From contig BGZK01001377.1 in assembly GCA_005406025.1 (NCBI GenBank), forward strand, positions 1-64,000: DNA of 64,000 bases. The letters run 5' to 3'. Of this stretch, positions 25,331 through 35,910 are shown piece after piece (position 1 is the stretch's first letter; the number at the start of each line of letters is the position of its first letter). This DNA comes from Eumeta japonica. Its lineage: Eukaryota; Arthropoda; Insecta; Lepidoptera; Psychidae. Made by a program: the position numbers and the translations under genes. The notes beneath the pieces are model-generated. The model had not been told where the DNA came from and made no database searches. It saw only the letters and a list, made by a program, of their open reading frames with translations.

Positions 25331-26560
25331 TGAAAATCAGACTGAAAACAGTAACATCCTAATTTATTGAAAATTTTTAAATTTTCATAGCAGAAATGAA
25401 AATTAAATTAGTGAACGGCTTATTTTTATTTTTTTTTGAGTTTTTTAAATTTAATTTCACTTTTCTAATATCTTTTTACGTTGCATAAATATATTTTTAA
25501 TATCCATCGATTGTCTTATTCACAAAAGAATTTGGGGATAAAACGAGGTAATTTTTAACGGTATTAGTATTGATATCAATAAGAAAATAATATCAAATAT
25601 TTGTTTTAGTTTTTTTTTTGTCACCGACACCGTGTCACCGTTGTCACCGAAAATTGTCTTACAAGACAAAGCGTACTAGCAGTACATAGATAGCTGTGAG
25701 TATCGCTGGCTGTCCTTGGACTGGCAGTTTGAGACCAGTGCAATAAGAAATAATGCCCGCGTAGACGCTATTTATATGAAATAATGACTATAGTACACGT
25801 GCAACCGAGCATTGCTGCGCATCTTTCGAACTTGTCGAGGGAATATGATAACTTCCTACGGGAAAATTTATTGTCCATTAGCTACGACAAATATGTATGA
25901 TAACATTCGAAATCAATAATACAGCAACAATGCAATGACTTCAAATGTCCTTCGAGATGGTGCTAAAAAAATATCCCGTTTTTGGAAAACTTTTTAACTT
26001 GGAAAGTCAAACTTTATCAAAGTACAAATTTACATCGAAATTATAGAGGCTATTTCCGAGTTTTTACGGTTGCATTGAATAGATAGAGCTTTCTTCGCTG
26101 TTGTTGTTAGTTAGGCGAATAATATTTGGGTTTCGATTGAAAAGCAAAAAACTTATGAAAAAGAGTTGAATGTTAGGAGTGAAATAGTGGAGGATACACG
26201 AGCACGAACCCAGCGCGTACTTCTAAGTTCCGATTGTGAATCCTAAACATCTCAAAGAAAGAGCAAACAAAATTTGTTGCTTATTGTTCATCAGGGAAAA
26301 AATCCTAGAAGCCCATAGGCTCTGCAACATATAAAAGAATCGCTAAGTTAAAGTGGTAAGATTTGAACAAATTGATCGAGAAAGGCTTTGCTTAAAAGTT
26401 TTTTTGATTGCAATAAAACGATTTTATTATTGTAACCATATACCATGAATCGTTCAATATTTTCTTCCACGGTTTTTTCTCACTTAGTAATAAATTATGT
26501 ATAATAATAATGAATGAATGAACAGGTGAAATCAAATCCTTCAAAAGGAATTAACAGCAC
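25331..26560. other. gene-free tract
   Basis: No recognisable gene or mobile element. A short GTCACCG-rich stretch lies at about 25620-25650. Confidence 0.4.
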
Positions 26561-26587
26561 GAGAATCCGTTGGAGGAACGACAACTA

Positions 26588-26667
26588 ACACGACGTGGTT
26601 TTTCGGCCACGCGAGTTAGCGACTGCGCCCGCGACGACCGTCGGCCGATTTTAATCGGCCGACGGTC
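26588..26667. repeat. two adjacent GC-rich hairpins, one perfect
   Basis: An imperfect hairpin (CTAACACGACGTGG / CCACGCGAGTTAG) at about 26586-26619 is followed by a perfect one at 26636-26667. The second has arms GACCGTCGGCCGATT around TT. They sit in otherwise AT-rich sequence and have no coding content. Confidence 0.85.
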
Positions 26668-26894
26668 GACACGCCCACATTTTTGCTCCGGCTGGATACA
26701 AGCCGCGACCCGGTCGCCGGTTTCGTGATACCTATTCTCGTGTCGTACAAAAATGCATTTGTTTATATTAACAGACGGTACAATATTATTTTTATATATA
26801 CATACAAGGATATTTTCTTAGATTTCGGATATTTACCCGATGTATTAACATATCCGGACCTTTAAGAATATAGCCCCTAAAAATTGTGTGGCAT

Positions 26895-27060
26895 TTTAGG
26901 GGGCAAACTAGCATGCAGGCCACCAGATAGTAGCTGATCACGTACTCCGGTGATCACCATGTCAACATCCAACCGTCCTTCTTATCTGTCCGTTTGTAGT
27001 CGTACAGCTTGAGCAGCGCTGGACCGATGTACTTGGCCCTTCTTTTAACACAGAAATAAG
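26895..27060 (+). repeat. lepidopteran dispersed repeat fragment
   Basis: GGGGGCAAACTAGCATGC followed by GGCCACCAGATAGTAGCTG and GTGATCACCATG matches, from memory, the very abundant lepidopteran repeat that reads GGGCAAACGAGCA..GGTCACCTGATGG..GTGATCACC. Its presence is the best single hint that this is a moth or butterfly. Confidence 0.6.
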
Positions 27061-27334
27061 TTTTCTGGTCAAGCTTTATTGTACATTTGGTGACGATAGC
27101 TAATCTAGGGTATTATCGGTAACAATTTGAGTGCATATTGTAGGAAAAAAAAATCGCAGTGCAGCACGAGCGCTATACGCAACGGTGGAAAAATGGAAAA
27201 AGTGGAACAACGTACCTTTTCCCACCTGTAGTGCATTTCTTTGTAATAATGGCTTCGGAACCCTATAACGAGCGTGGTCATGCCTTTGGCAGGTTTCGAT
27301 AGCTACATTATAGCGCAGGACGTACAATCAATAC

Positions 27335-27490
27335 AATGAATGGCCGGGATGGAGAGCGGGATCGGTGTCAAAATCGAAAGTGAGATCTGGATTATAATCA
27401 AAGCGTGACCGATACTATTGAAAGAGGCATCGATGAAAATAAAAGATGAAGGAATTCCGTATAAACGCGGGCGGAGCCGCGGGAGAAACC
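27335..27490 (-). repeat. GCCCGCGGCT-headed hexamer repeat (copy F, inverted)
   Basis: GGGATCGGTGTCAAAATCG-type units are followed by CGCGGGCGGAGCCGCGGG (27466-27483). That is the complement of the head seen at 10.46 and 13.88 kb, so this copy lies in the opposite orientation. Confidence 0.6.
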
Positions 27491-27881
27491 TAATTTCTTT
27501 ATCAAATTCATAGACTAGTGTGAGTGATAGATATTTTAAAACTTATTCCGAATTGAATCTAAGCTAGTATACTTGAGAAGTATTTGAGAATAGCACCCGT
27601 TGCGAAGTTCTCGTGCGACCTGCGGCTATTTATGGTACCACTGTGTGGAATTATTATTAGCGCAGGCAGTCTGTCCTGCATTCGTTTCGATTTACAGGAA
27701 AATTTTGTACAATATTCGATATATTAAGTCGAACACTCTAGATAGTACAAATACTGTACGTAGGTATTATATTTCGTAATAGGTCCAAAAGCTATTCAAT
27801 TTTCGCAATAATTGTGTTATACTGTCAGGTTATAAGCTCGCCCCTGCTGTAATGCACCTTCTCGCCATCTGTTTATTTCAG

Positions 27882-27938
27882 ATGGAGGGCCTTGGACCGT
27901 TAGCCCTACTTAGCCATCCGCGCTGGCTCCTTGCAAAC
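27882..27938 (+). CDS. candidate small coding exon (19 codons)
   Basis: A 57-bp GC-rich block sits between a good acceptor (TTTATTTCAG) and a GTAATT donor. It has one open frame, MEGLGPLALLSHPRWLLAN, beginning with ATG as the first exon base. Length is a multiple of three. The composition contrast with the flanks suggests selection, but no neighbouring exon is identified and no family is recognised. Confidence 0.25.
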
Positions 27939-28129
27939 GTAATTATTACACATGAACAATTTAAGTGTGACTTATATCAAAGATCGATCTTGATAAAATT
28001 TTATATTCCAATTGTAGTGCAGTTTTCTAATCTTAACATGTGAACGTCACAGAACAGTGTCGATGCGAATCATAGATATTCTATAGATCGAATCACTCTT
28101 CGATTTCGTTCAAATAGCGAATAAACGGA

Positions 28130-28480
28130 AAGCCGTGTTCCGTTTCGATTAATCGCACAGAACGCGGCGCGGTGTGGTCGATACTGGAACGGAATAAATC
28201 GCGTTTTCCAGCGCGCCGGCGCCGGCGGCGGCGTCTCGTCGCGCGGCTAAATAACTGCACTTTCGTGTGCGAATCTTCTAATTGCTCGGTAGAAAGTCGA
28301 GACGGCCGTGTTTTTTTTTTTCTCACCGGAGCGCCGCCGGCGTCAGTTTTGTGCGTTACCTGTTATTTCGTTACGTTAGATTCCGCGCTAACGAGATGAA
28401 AGTCCACCGATCGCACTTTTAATGGATGCCGCCGGTGCATTCCCGTCCGGCGCATGCGCTCGATGCACTTTGTACGACGC
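28130..28480. promoter_or_regulatory. CpG-rich promoter-like island
   Basis: About 350 bp are dense in CG (GCGCGCCGGCGCCGGCGGCG near 28211). An initiator-like GGCGTCAGTTTTG lies at about 28339, and a donor-like GATAGGTAATAT at about 28507. It is consistent with a first exon of a gene whose body is not visible here. Confidence 0.4.
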
Positions 28481-28724
28481 GACGCGTTTGATTCAAAAAC
28501 ATATCGATAGGTAATATTGAATTCGGCACAATCTATTCCTTACAATAATAATAAATACTCAATTACACGCCTCGGAACGCGCGATCGTGTGCGAGTGCTC
28601 CATAGTCACGACATGCCGCTATGCGACGATTTTGCAATGTAAAATCATTCTTATATCTCATGTTAGACGTTAAATCAATAAAAAAGGATTGTGTTAAAAA
28701 CTAAACGTATTATAGAGGCATCGT

Positions 28725-28850
28725 ATTTTTTAACTGACTACATAAAAGGAGGAGGCTTCATGAGATCCCAAGAAAATTGAGGGAAACCCTCAAATATTAT
28801 AGGCACGTATAGTGCATTTGGGCTCTTTTTTTAGTTGTTCAAATTTTTGT
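28725..28850 (+). repeat. dispersed repeat fragment (GGAGGAGG type)
   Basis: TTTTTAACTGACTACATAAA then AGGAGGAGGCTTCATGAG resembles the common lepidopteran phrase ACTGACTTCAAAAAGGAGGAGGTT. The fragment is short and worn. Confidence 0.4.
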
Positions 28851-29233
28851 TTATGGTAATTATCATATCATGCTGCTGAGCTGATTTGTCACCAGAAACT
28901 GCTCTTCAATAGCTATCAGTAAGACCTATTAGAATTAAAATTAATCACTTTTTAATCTACCTACATATTTTCATTGACTTATACAATAACCAACGTGACA
29001 ATCGTGACAGGAATACATCAGAACTCTTAGCTATAGCAACAGAAATAGAGCGAATTAATTTAATGCGGAAGTGAATAAAAATGTAATCTGTTTGAGTTGT
29101 AGAACTTTTACATTATAAAGGATAAGTATCAAATTTCAAATCAAATTACTCATCAAATCACAAAGGATTTAAGGATCATTTATAATTTAGTTGACATTTA
29201 AAATAATATGAAATAACCTGATAGGCGAGCAGC

Positions 29234-29625
29234 TCAATCCCAGGGGCCTTTTTCATTAAGATATTCCAATACGGTATAATAGCCCTTGCCATATAATTTT
29301 CGTTTAACGAAACGTTTAAACTCAGTAAATGGCAAATTTTGGATTTCAGTTGGGATCTTATTATAAAAGCGCACACACATTCCCTTTAATGATTTATTAA
29401 CTTTATTTAGACGAATCTTATGAGCAGCAAGATCGTTCTTATGTCTAGTATTATGTTATGGATGTCGCTCCTTTTATGGAACGATTTTATATTTCTCTTG
29501 ACATATACCAGATTTTCGTATATATATTGTGATGCTAAGGTTAGGATATTAATTTCCTTAATTTTTTCTTTGAGAGATGTCAACTTTAATAAGATAGTTT
29601 GTATAAGACTAACTCGCTAGTTACA
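29234..29625 (-). pseudogene. C-terminal piece of a Jockey/CR1-like reverse transcriptase
   Basis: On the minus strand, reading through two or three frame changes, the order is EINILTLASQYIYENLVYVK, HNTRHKNDLAAHKIRLNKVN, VRFYNKIPTEIQNLPFTEFK, RFVKRKLYGKGYY and EYLNEKGPWD, then a stop at 29234-29236. This order is typical of the end of the protein of Jockey/CR1-group non-LTR retrotransposons (..YIYENL..NTRHK..LYNKIP..FK..LL..AYYS..). Such elements copy themselves through RNA. Only the last ~130 residues remain, so this is a dead 5'-truncated copy, as is usual for the group. The last block is one clean frame of about 45 codons, so decay is moderate. No poly-A tail or target duplication was resolved. 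Confidence 0.8.
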
Positions 29626-30511
29626 CCCTGGTTAAAATGTAAAGACCCTGGAGTGACTACCAGCGGACGATGAATTCGGGATCGTTTCTCCACTTGCCCC
29701 GTACAAAAGTAAACGAAATGCCTGGCCCATTTTATTAACCATGGCCTAATCCACATGCTAAGTAGCTAAATTAATTATAAAGTTATAAGTATTCTTTAAC
29801 TAACAAATTTGCCATAATATCATTAAAAATAAAAAAAAACGGCTTTCAAATATTAGAAAGGAGATCTCTTTTGACTGAAAATTTTACGGTTCATATTGTT
29901 GTTTTACATTATATTCCTTTGCCTTGCTTTGGCTATATATATATATTATAAATCGTGAAAAAATATATATAAGAAAATATACATTTACCATTTTCTTTCA
30001 TACCGATCAGTAGTTTTTGGGAAATAGCGGTTTTCCTTATTTAGAAGACAGTGTCATTTCTAACTTTCATTTTATAGAACTATTTATCGGTGCTCATAAT
30101 CGGTTGAAACTTTTCACCGACAAGTTACTTTCTTACTGATTCAAATTGTGCGTACATACAATAATTACGTTCAAACACAGTATGTGTACTTGTATGCGAC
30201 AAAATTGACTGATACACACACCATTTATCCTCCTCAAATTTGAAAAATGTAATAATTATATTTCTCTATAATTTCGGTATACGTCATAAAGTATTATTCT
30301 CGGAAGATAAAATCATTACTTAAAAAGCGAGCTCGCGTTATAGTTCTGCATAATTAAAATGAATCGTATTCTGCATAATTAAAACAAAACTAATATATAT
30401 TAGTTTCATTATAATTATGAAGAATTATCGCCAAATATTTGGGGAAAAAATTTAAAATGCTAATACGCTCGCGTCAATCGTTCGCTTCGGCCATTGCTGT
30501 ACGCGACTTTC

Positions 30512-30751
30512 CTACTCGGGATGTATCATTCTGGTCACCAGCAGCCACCGGGCGATCTTGACGAGGCCCTCGGTCCACCCGATAAGAAGCCGTCTCACTC
30601 CACAACGATCGCTTCGTGGCCGCCGCTCGGCAACTTTTCTTCCCCAGCCGTTAGCGATTGACGAAGGACGTGTCGTGCCCGCTGCCATTTCAACACGCCG
30701 ATACCACGAATTAGGCGTATCGAAGAATATGACACTTCTGCTGATTTCCAC
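30512..30751 (-). pseudogene. tail fragment of a non-LTR endonuclease/reverse transcriptase
   Basis: The minus frame contains WGRKVAERRPRSDRCGVRRL followed by LIGWTEGLVKIARWLLV. It matches, from memory, the lepidopteran retrotransposon tail WG.KVLEWRPRTGRRSVGRP..RWTDDLVKVAG..WM.. that closes the endonuclease-reverse transcriptase protein. The block is GC-rich, unlike its flanks, and open for 79 codons. The upstream reverse transcriptase domain is absent, so it is a small dead fragment. The opposite strand is also open across the block but matches nothing. Confidence 0.65.
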
Positions 30752-30779
30752 GTATCAGATTGTATCCCGTTGAGAAACC

Positions 30780-32435
30780 ATAAACATGGTTGGCTCCGTC
30801 GAAAGACCGTATTTCATTATTTGGCCAAGAGTAAAAGCGCCAGTCGAAACACTTTCATCGTCTATCCGATATTAAACGAATATTTTGATTCGTACGCATG
30901 ACTATGTGGATTTGATTACATATTTGTTTTTTTCTTTACTGTTCTAATAAGACGTAATATTCCGGCTTCGGATAAACTTATTCCTTATTGTTATTTAATT
31001 GTGATCCGCTGGGCAGTGTTTTAATACAATACAATAATAGTTTTGTTCTTACGACTATCCGGTTCCTATTCAACTATAAACCGCGAATGTAAACGCATTT
31101 TCAATTAAATTATAGATAATATAGACAACTAATTCCAGGCAAGATATGATTTATTCATTTACAATTTTCGACTTCTTCAGTATTACTTTGGTATATTATT
31201 GATATTGGTATAAAATGAGAAATTATTTAAACGAACATATCTGTTGACGAGCAACTAATACTTTGAAATAATAATTTCTCCAAATTTTCGATACGAACAC
31301 ATTAAATTTGACTTTATATATATATATATAATCTCAGTTGCTGCAACAATTAGGTGTTAATAATTTTTTATTTCATTTACAAACTACTTTCAAATAATAT
31401 ACATTTTCTTATATTTTAATATGTGTAAGATTTCCAAAAATATTTTTAAGAGATTCTAAATTTTTTTCAAAAATACAGCGAAATTTCAAAATGCGTGAAA
31501 CAAATGTCTTGACAGCATCGAAATCGAAAACAAACAAAAAACCATCGAAACTATTAATGAATAAAATATTCACATATAATTAAATTTACACAGAACCTTC
31601 AGGGTACAAGTCTTATTCGCACATATCCAGTGTTTTTTTATTTTATTTAAGTTTAAATATAACACATGAACATGTCGATGATGCAATCGACCCCTAAACG
31701 TTTGAATTGCAAACTGTTGAAGAAGTTTTATCATTCATAAATATTGACCTTTCTATTATACAATAATACAACTTGCCATATTTTTATTGCAACCGTTATT
31801 TTTTTATTGTTGGTTGTTTCTGCTTATCATATCCACAGTACGTACCGGTTTTGGGCAATAATTGAACACGATTTTACGATATAGGAAAAATGATACTTTA
31901 TGATAAATAAGAGATAACATTATTATACGATAAATTATAATGTGTATGAACAAGTGCTATTTTATTTCCATTTTACCAAATAGAATCCGGTATCAGCCAT
32001 TCCAAATACTGTGAGAAGTCAACTATAGAACTTCAAATATATATAAAGAATTTTTCCGACTTTTGTGGTATATGCTTATGCCATTTTTTTTTTAGAAAAA
32101 TATACGATTTGATGATGAAAGGATGGATGAAAGTAAACTCACATAACAAATCTATACAGCGAGTGTATGTAATGGAAGGGTCGGCAGAACTTGCCCTAAA
32201 AAATCCTACACAGACCAAATTAGTATCATATTAAAAAAGGGCCAAATCAAACGGCCGAAAAAGCTCGAATGTTAGTCAAGAGAGACATGCACAATTGACG
32301 TCTGCGGACTCTGCTCACCCCTCAGGGAAATGGGCGTGATTTTATATAAAAAAAAATATTCAATTCAATGACATTATTAACTTCCAATCTACATGGTTTT
32401 ATTTACTATAAAATTTTACATAAGTATATTTTAAA
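30780..32435. other. AT-rich gene-free tract
   Basis: There is nothing recognisable apart from short A/T runs and a 12-bp TA run near 31318. Confidence 0.4.
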
Positions 32436-32436
32436 T

Positions 32437-32439
<3 letters not shown>

Positions 32440-32479
<40 letters not shown>
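32440..32479. repeat. (AT)n microsatellite
   Basis: About 20 uninterrupted AT units. On the minus strand it yields a false YIYIYI frame. Confidence 0.95.
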
Positions 32480-32482
<3 letters not shown>

Positions 32483-32759
32483 ATAAAATATTTATATAAT
32501 AAATATAATCGAAATATTTAAATAAACATAACGCACAAGGTCGTTTTAGAACGGGCGTATGAGCAAATAATACTTTTAATGCGTTAATTACACGAAGCTC
32601 GTTAAAAAGGTAATATGTAATACGCATTTCGAACGAGACGCCAGCCTTGAGTTGAATCAATTTATAATTGTTTATAAAGTTACAACAGATATTAATAAGT
32701 TTTGTCTTTTTAATTTAATCGAAGCAACTTGAAGGAAATACTAATCTTAAAAATCGATA

Positions 32760-33065
32760 CTTATATAAAGTTAAAAATGTCTTTGCCTGTCTGTTACGTT
32801 TTCACCCTTAAACCCCTATACTGATTTTGATGTTTGGCATGGTGAATTCGTTACCGGGAAACGGATACAGAATATTTTTTTATTTCTGTCTGTTTGTTTG
32901 TATGTTTTTTCATAGCTCAACAATGGTTAAATTGATCAATAGAGCACACCATTTTGTTATATATAAACTATTGTCTATTTATCCGTTTGATCATGTTATA
33001 CCCATTTATAACTCGACAACGACTTAACCAATTTTGATGAAATTTAGAGAGCTCATAGAACTAAA
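32760..33065 (+). repeat. dispersed repeat with GTCTGTTACG / GATTTTGATG phrases
   Basis: TGCCTGTCTGTTACGTTTTC with ACTGATTTTGATGTTTGGCA, and a second CAATTTTGATGAAATTTAGA block 220 bp later, are the usual marks of an abundant insect repeat of the form CTGTCTGTTACGC..GATTTTGATGAAATTTGGCA. No coding capacity remains. Confidence 0.45.
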
Positions 33066-33195
33066 TGTCACATAAAACACAAATCACTGTTTACTGTTTA
33101 CCTGATAACTTCCTTATATGTAACCAGAACATATAAAACCTTTGATTTTTTTTTTCTACCATGCTGTTATCCTCCAATAATAGTTTAAGCCTTCG

Positions 33196-33387
33196 TCAAG
33201 TCATAATTTGGAATCTCAGTAAACTGTTGCCGTCACTGTTTGGGGTTTGGGTTGAAGGAGGTGCTTCTTCTGTAATTACTTTTGCAGAATCACTTTCGTT
33301 TACGCCTCCCAGACAGTCAACAGCCTTGGCACATGCTATTTCACTCATTTCATTACACTTTCTTTCAACCACGTCATCCTTTAACAT
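33196..33387 (-). CDS. coding-like fragment of unknown family
   Basis: A 63-codon minus-strand frame begins MLKDDVVERKCNEMSEIACA and ends LLRFQIMT with a stop. It is rich in Asp, Glu, Lys and Ser, unlike random AT-rich sequence, and GC is raised over exactly this span. Three Cys are present but no known motif. It could be the last exon of a gene on this strand (the orphan exon at 34371-34608 lies upstream on the same strand), or a transposon gene fragment. I see no clear acceptor in front of the Met. Confidence 0.3.
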   Translation of the reverse strand: MLKDDVVERKCNEMSEIACAKAVDCLGGVNESDSAKVITEEAPPSTQTPNSDGNSLLRFQIMT

Positions 33388-34265
33388 TTTTATTGTTAAA
33401 TATATTTTTAAAGATTAATTCACAAATATTACTCAAGGATAGCATTTCTTCGAACCCCAATAATTGCGATTTCATTATGTACAAGCAAACGCAATTGTTG
33501 TGAGATGTCATTTCTCATTAATGCCAGTACACGAAACTGTCTTTTACGTTGGATTCCAGCATTTGCATTTATTTAAATAACCCCCTCACTCCTGCTGTCG
33601 ATCGGGAATAAAATACTGGGATACACTAACGTTTCCATATTTTCAATCTTCAATCGAGATATTGTAAGTTAATCGAGATATAGTCTGCCGACATATTTAT
33701 ATTTCATGGCCTCGACATGACCTTAGGCTTGTACTCGTTTTAGGAACGATTTTCGTCGACTGACGCATAAAGTAATATAATAAAATCCAATTTCACATAA
33801 CAGATTTAATTAATAACAGTGGAATACGTACACGATTACTCTCTTTGATAGAAACAAAGTAAACTGAAGATAAAACTAAATGACGTAAAAAAAAAATTGA
33901 AAAAAAGGGGCTACATGTCGGTTGATAAGTACCTGCAAAACTTCCAACCTTATAGCGTTGTACAGTAATGTCGACTCCTTTTTTTTTTATCTGTCGCATC
34001 AAGCAATGCCGTGTACTAGGAAAACCAGACTTTCGAGTTAGGGAAATTCACAGATTTTGAAGTCTAGGAACCTGCGAAGTTTCAACGCTATAAAAGCAAC
34101 AAAATGGTAATTTTAAGTCAACATGTTGTTGCACACGTTCGCTCTGAGCGAACGGCTGAGTCTGAAGTCGTCATAGCGGTCGAAATGTGGGAAGGTACAC
34201 ACTTAACCACTTATTTGGAGAACGAGTGACATTCATTAGTGTCATCATATCCTACGATCCGTATG

Positions 34266-34350
34266 CCGATAGTAGGATACTATTTATCCTACTATCGGAT
34301 AGATAGTATGACGATGCTTTGAGGGTTTTGAAAACCCTCAAAGCATCGTC
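34266..34350. repeat. two perfect hairpins side by side
   Basis: Hairpin 1 (34266-34298) has 14-bp arms CCGATAGTAGGATA with a 5-nt loop. Hairpin 2 (34310-34350) has 20-bp arms GACGATGCTTTGAGGGTTTT around a single G. Both are without mismatch. On the minus strand hairpin 2 begins 20 nt after the splice donor of the exon at 34371-34608. Confidence 0.95.
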
Positions 34351-34370
34351 TGAGGATTTTGCAAACTCAC

Positions 34371-34608
34371 CATGAATAGATATACAACAATACATAATAC
34401 GCCACACGTCCCCGTGCCATTTCTACGAACAACAAACCGGTCGTCGATTGTCACATTTATTTGGGCACAGGCTCCGGAGTCCAGAGCTGCAGTGACCTTG
34501 TCGATACGATTAACGAACTCGATTTCCATAGAAAATTCCTGTCCACCTTTGCCAAGCCACATAGTTGAACAGCACAGGAGATCTTCTAATCCTTGGCTAA
34601 AGACTCCT
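34371..34608 (-). CDS. orphan internal coding exon, unknown protein
   Basis: This is a well-defined exon that a search for long Met-started frames shows only in part. On the minus strand a TGTATTTGCAG acceptor is followed by 238 bp and a CATG|GTGAGT donor. The exon starts with one base of a split codon and then has 79 uninterrupted codons. They begin GVFSQGLEDLLCCSTMWLGK, pass through EFSMEIEFVNRIDKV, ALDSGACAQINVTIDDRFVV and RRNGTG, and end in a hydrophobic VLCIVVYLF. It contains five cysteines and two N-glycosylation sequons (NVT, NGT), which suggests an extracellular or luminal part. I do not recognise the family. Partner exons were not found within reach, so the gene probably has long introns. 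Codon composition is clearly richer in GC than the flanks. Confidence 0.65.
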
Positions 34609-35714
34609 CTGCAAATACATCACATGCAAAGGAAAATAATCTTCATACATTTCATCCATATTCGAAATGTCGCTTGTATATCTCAAATCCTGCTCTCAGT
34701 TTTAAAACCCTTTTGGACATAATATTTGCAAATAATTTACTAATATCGCTGAATAGCTTAATAACTTAACGACGGAAAATTACCTCACACCAGCTACGAA
34801 TTTTCGTTTATAAAGAATCTCTTTATTAAATTATCTTCTTCAAAGCGGACCCGCTAAATATTACATATCCGCGATTCTCTGTATGTCTGACATCTTAACA
34901 CACCAGAGAGTTTTTTTCTGTTTTTATGTGTTTTTCTTTATTTTCACAGTTTCCCCTAAGCTGATTACATTTTTAATAATCCCTATCAGTAATTTTTCTA
35001 TTAAAATGAAATAGAGTGGTCGGTTAGAAAATGAAGATGTTGTCCCGAAAATAAAGAAACTTTTTACCATTACTATAAATACACTTTGTTATTTAAATAT
35101 CTTAAACTTGAATCCATCATGGAACCTAAATGTCGAAATTAATAATTGGTGATTTTCATTTTTATACTTATATTTTATACACATCATAGTTCCCTACTCT
35201 CTTAATATCAAAAATTATTCCTGAAAAATAAGAGACATTTTTTTGAAATCGTTATTTTTCTAAGAGGGAAGGTTATGTCCGGCAGTGAATTATCAATGGC
35301 TGAAATTTCACTTTAAAATCTCTTAATTAAGAAATATATAAAAAAAATTCTACGGGGAAATTACATTTTCGTTGTCTCAAATGATTATTTTAAAAAGAAA
35401 GTAAAACTTGAAATTCATATGTTTTAAAAGATGAAATGCTTATCTTTAGATAAGACTTGCTATATTATTCTTTAGATTTATTATAAGAGTTAAATTTTTA
35501 CATTAGAAAGATTTCTTCCACAAATAATATATCCAATCACTTGATACGATCAAAAGTTGAAATACTTTTTATGCTTCGATTGTGTGATAAAATAACGCAA
35601 ACTGGCGTAAAAACCAAAAAGCCACTCACTCAAAAACCTCAAGGGATTCACGTCCGATCAAGCGAGCCGGAACATTTCAACGTCAACAATTTTTCCAATG
35701 GGATATTTCACAAG

Positions 35715-35910
35715 TTAGCGGTAACGAAACTCCGTTAGTTGTAAGTTACGCGGTTTACCGCCGAAGGACAGGCTGGCGCGACCCGCTGGCTGCGTGCGTC
35801 GGAGCAAACTGAGCGGCGGAATAGCGGTGAGGTGGTTTGCAATCTGCCCGGACGGTAGTGGGTTTGGTGAGTGCACGGGGGCGGATTCATCGTGCGAATC
35901 CATTTTTATA
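35715..35910. promoter_or_regulatory. GC-rich island, promoter-like
   Basis: About 180 bp are rich in CG (GGCTGGCGCGACCCGCTGGC near 35771). The region is open on the minus strand without a recognisable product. A short AGAGATGGCGCT motif follows at about 36118. It is possibly an old first exon. Confidence 0.25.

Noticed and set aside
30558..30773. Plus-strand open frame
   Set aside because: Shadow of the reverse-transcriptase tail on the minus strand.
32406..32660. Open frame with a YIYIYI run
   Set aside because: Product of the (AT)n microsatellite.
34372..34722. 116-codon plus-strand frame
   Set aside because: Shadow of the orphan exon on the other strand, whose splice sites and phase fit much better.
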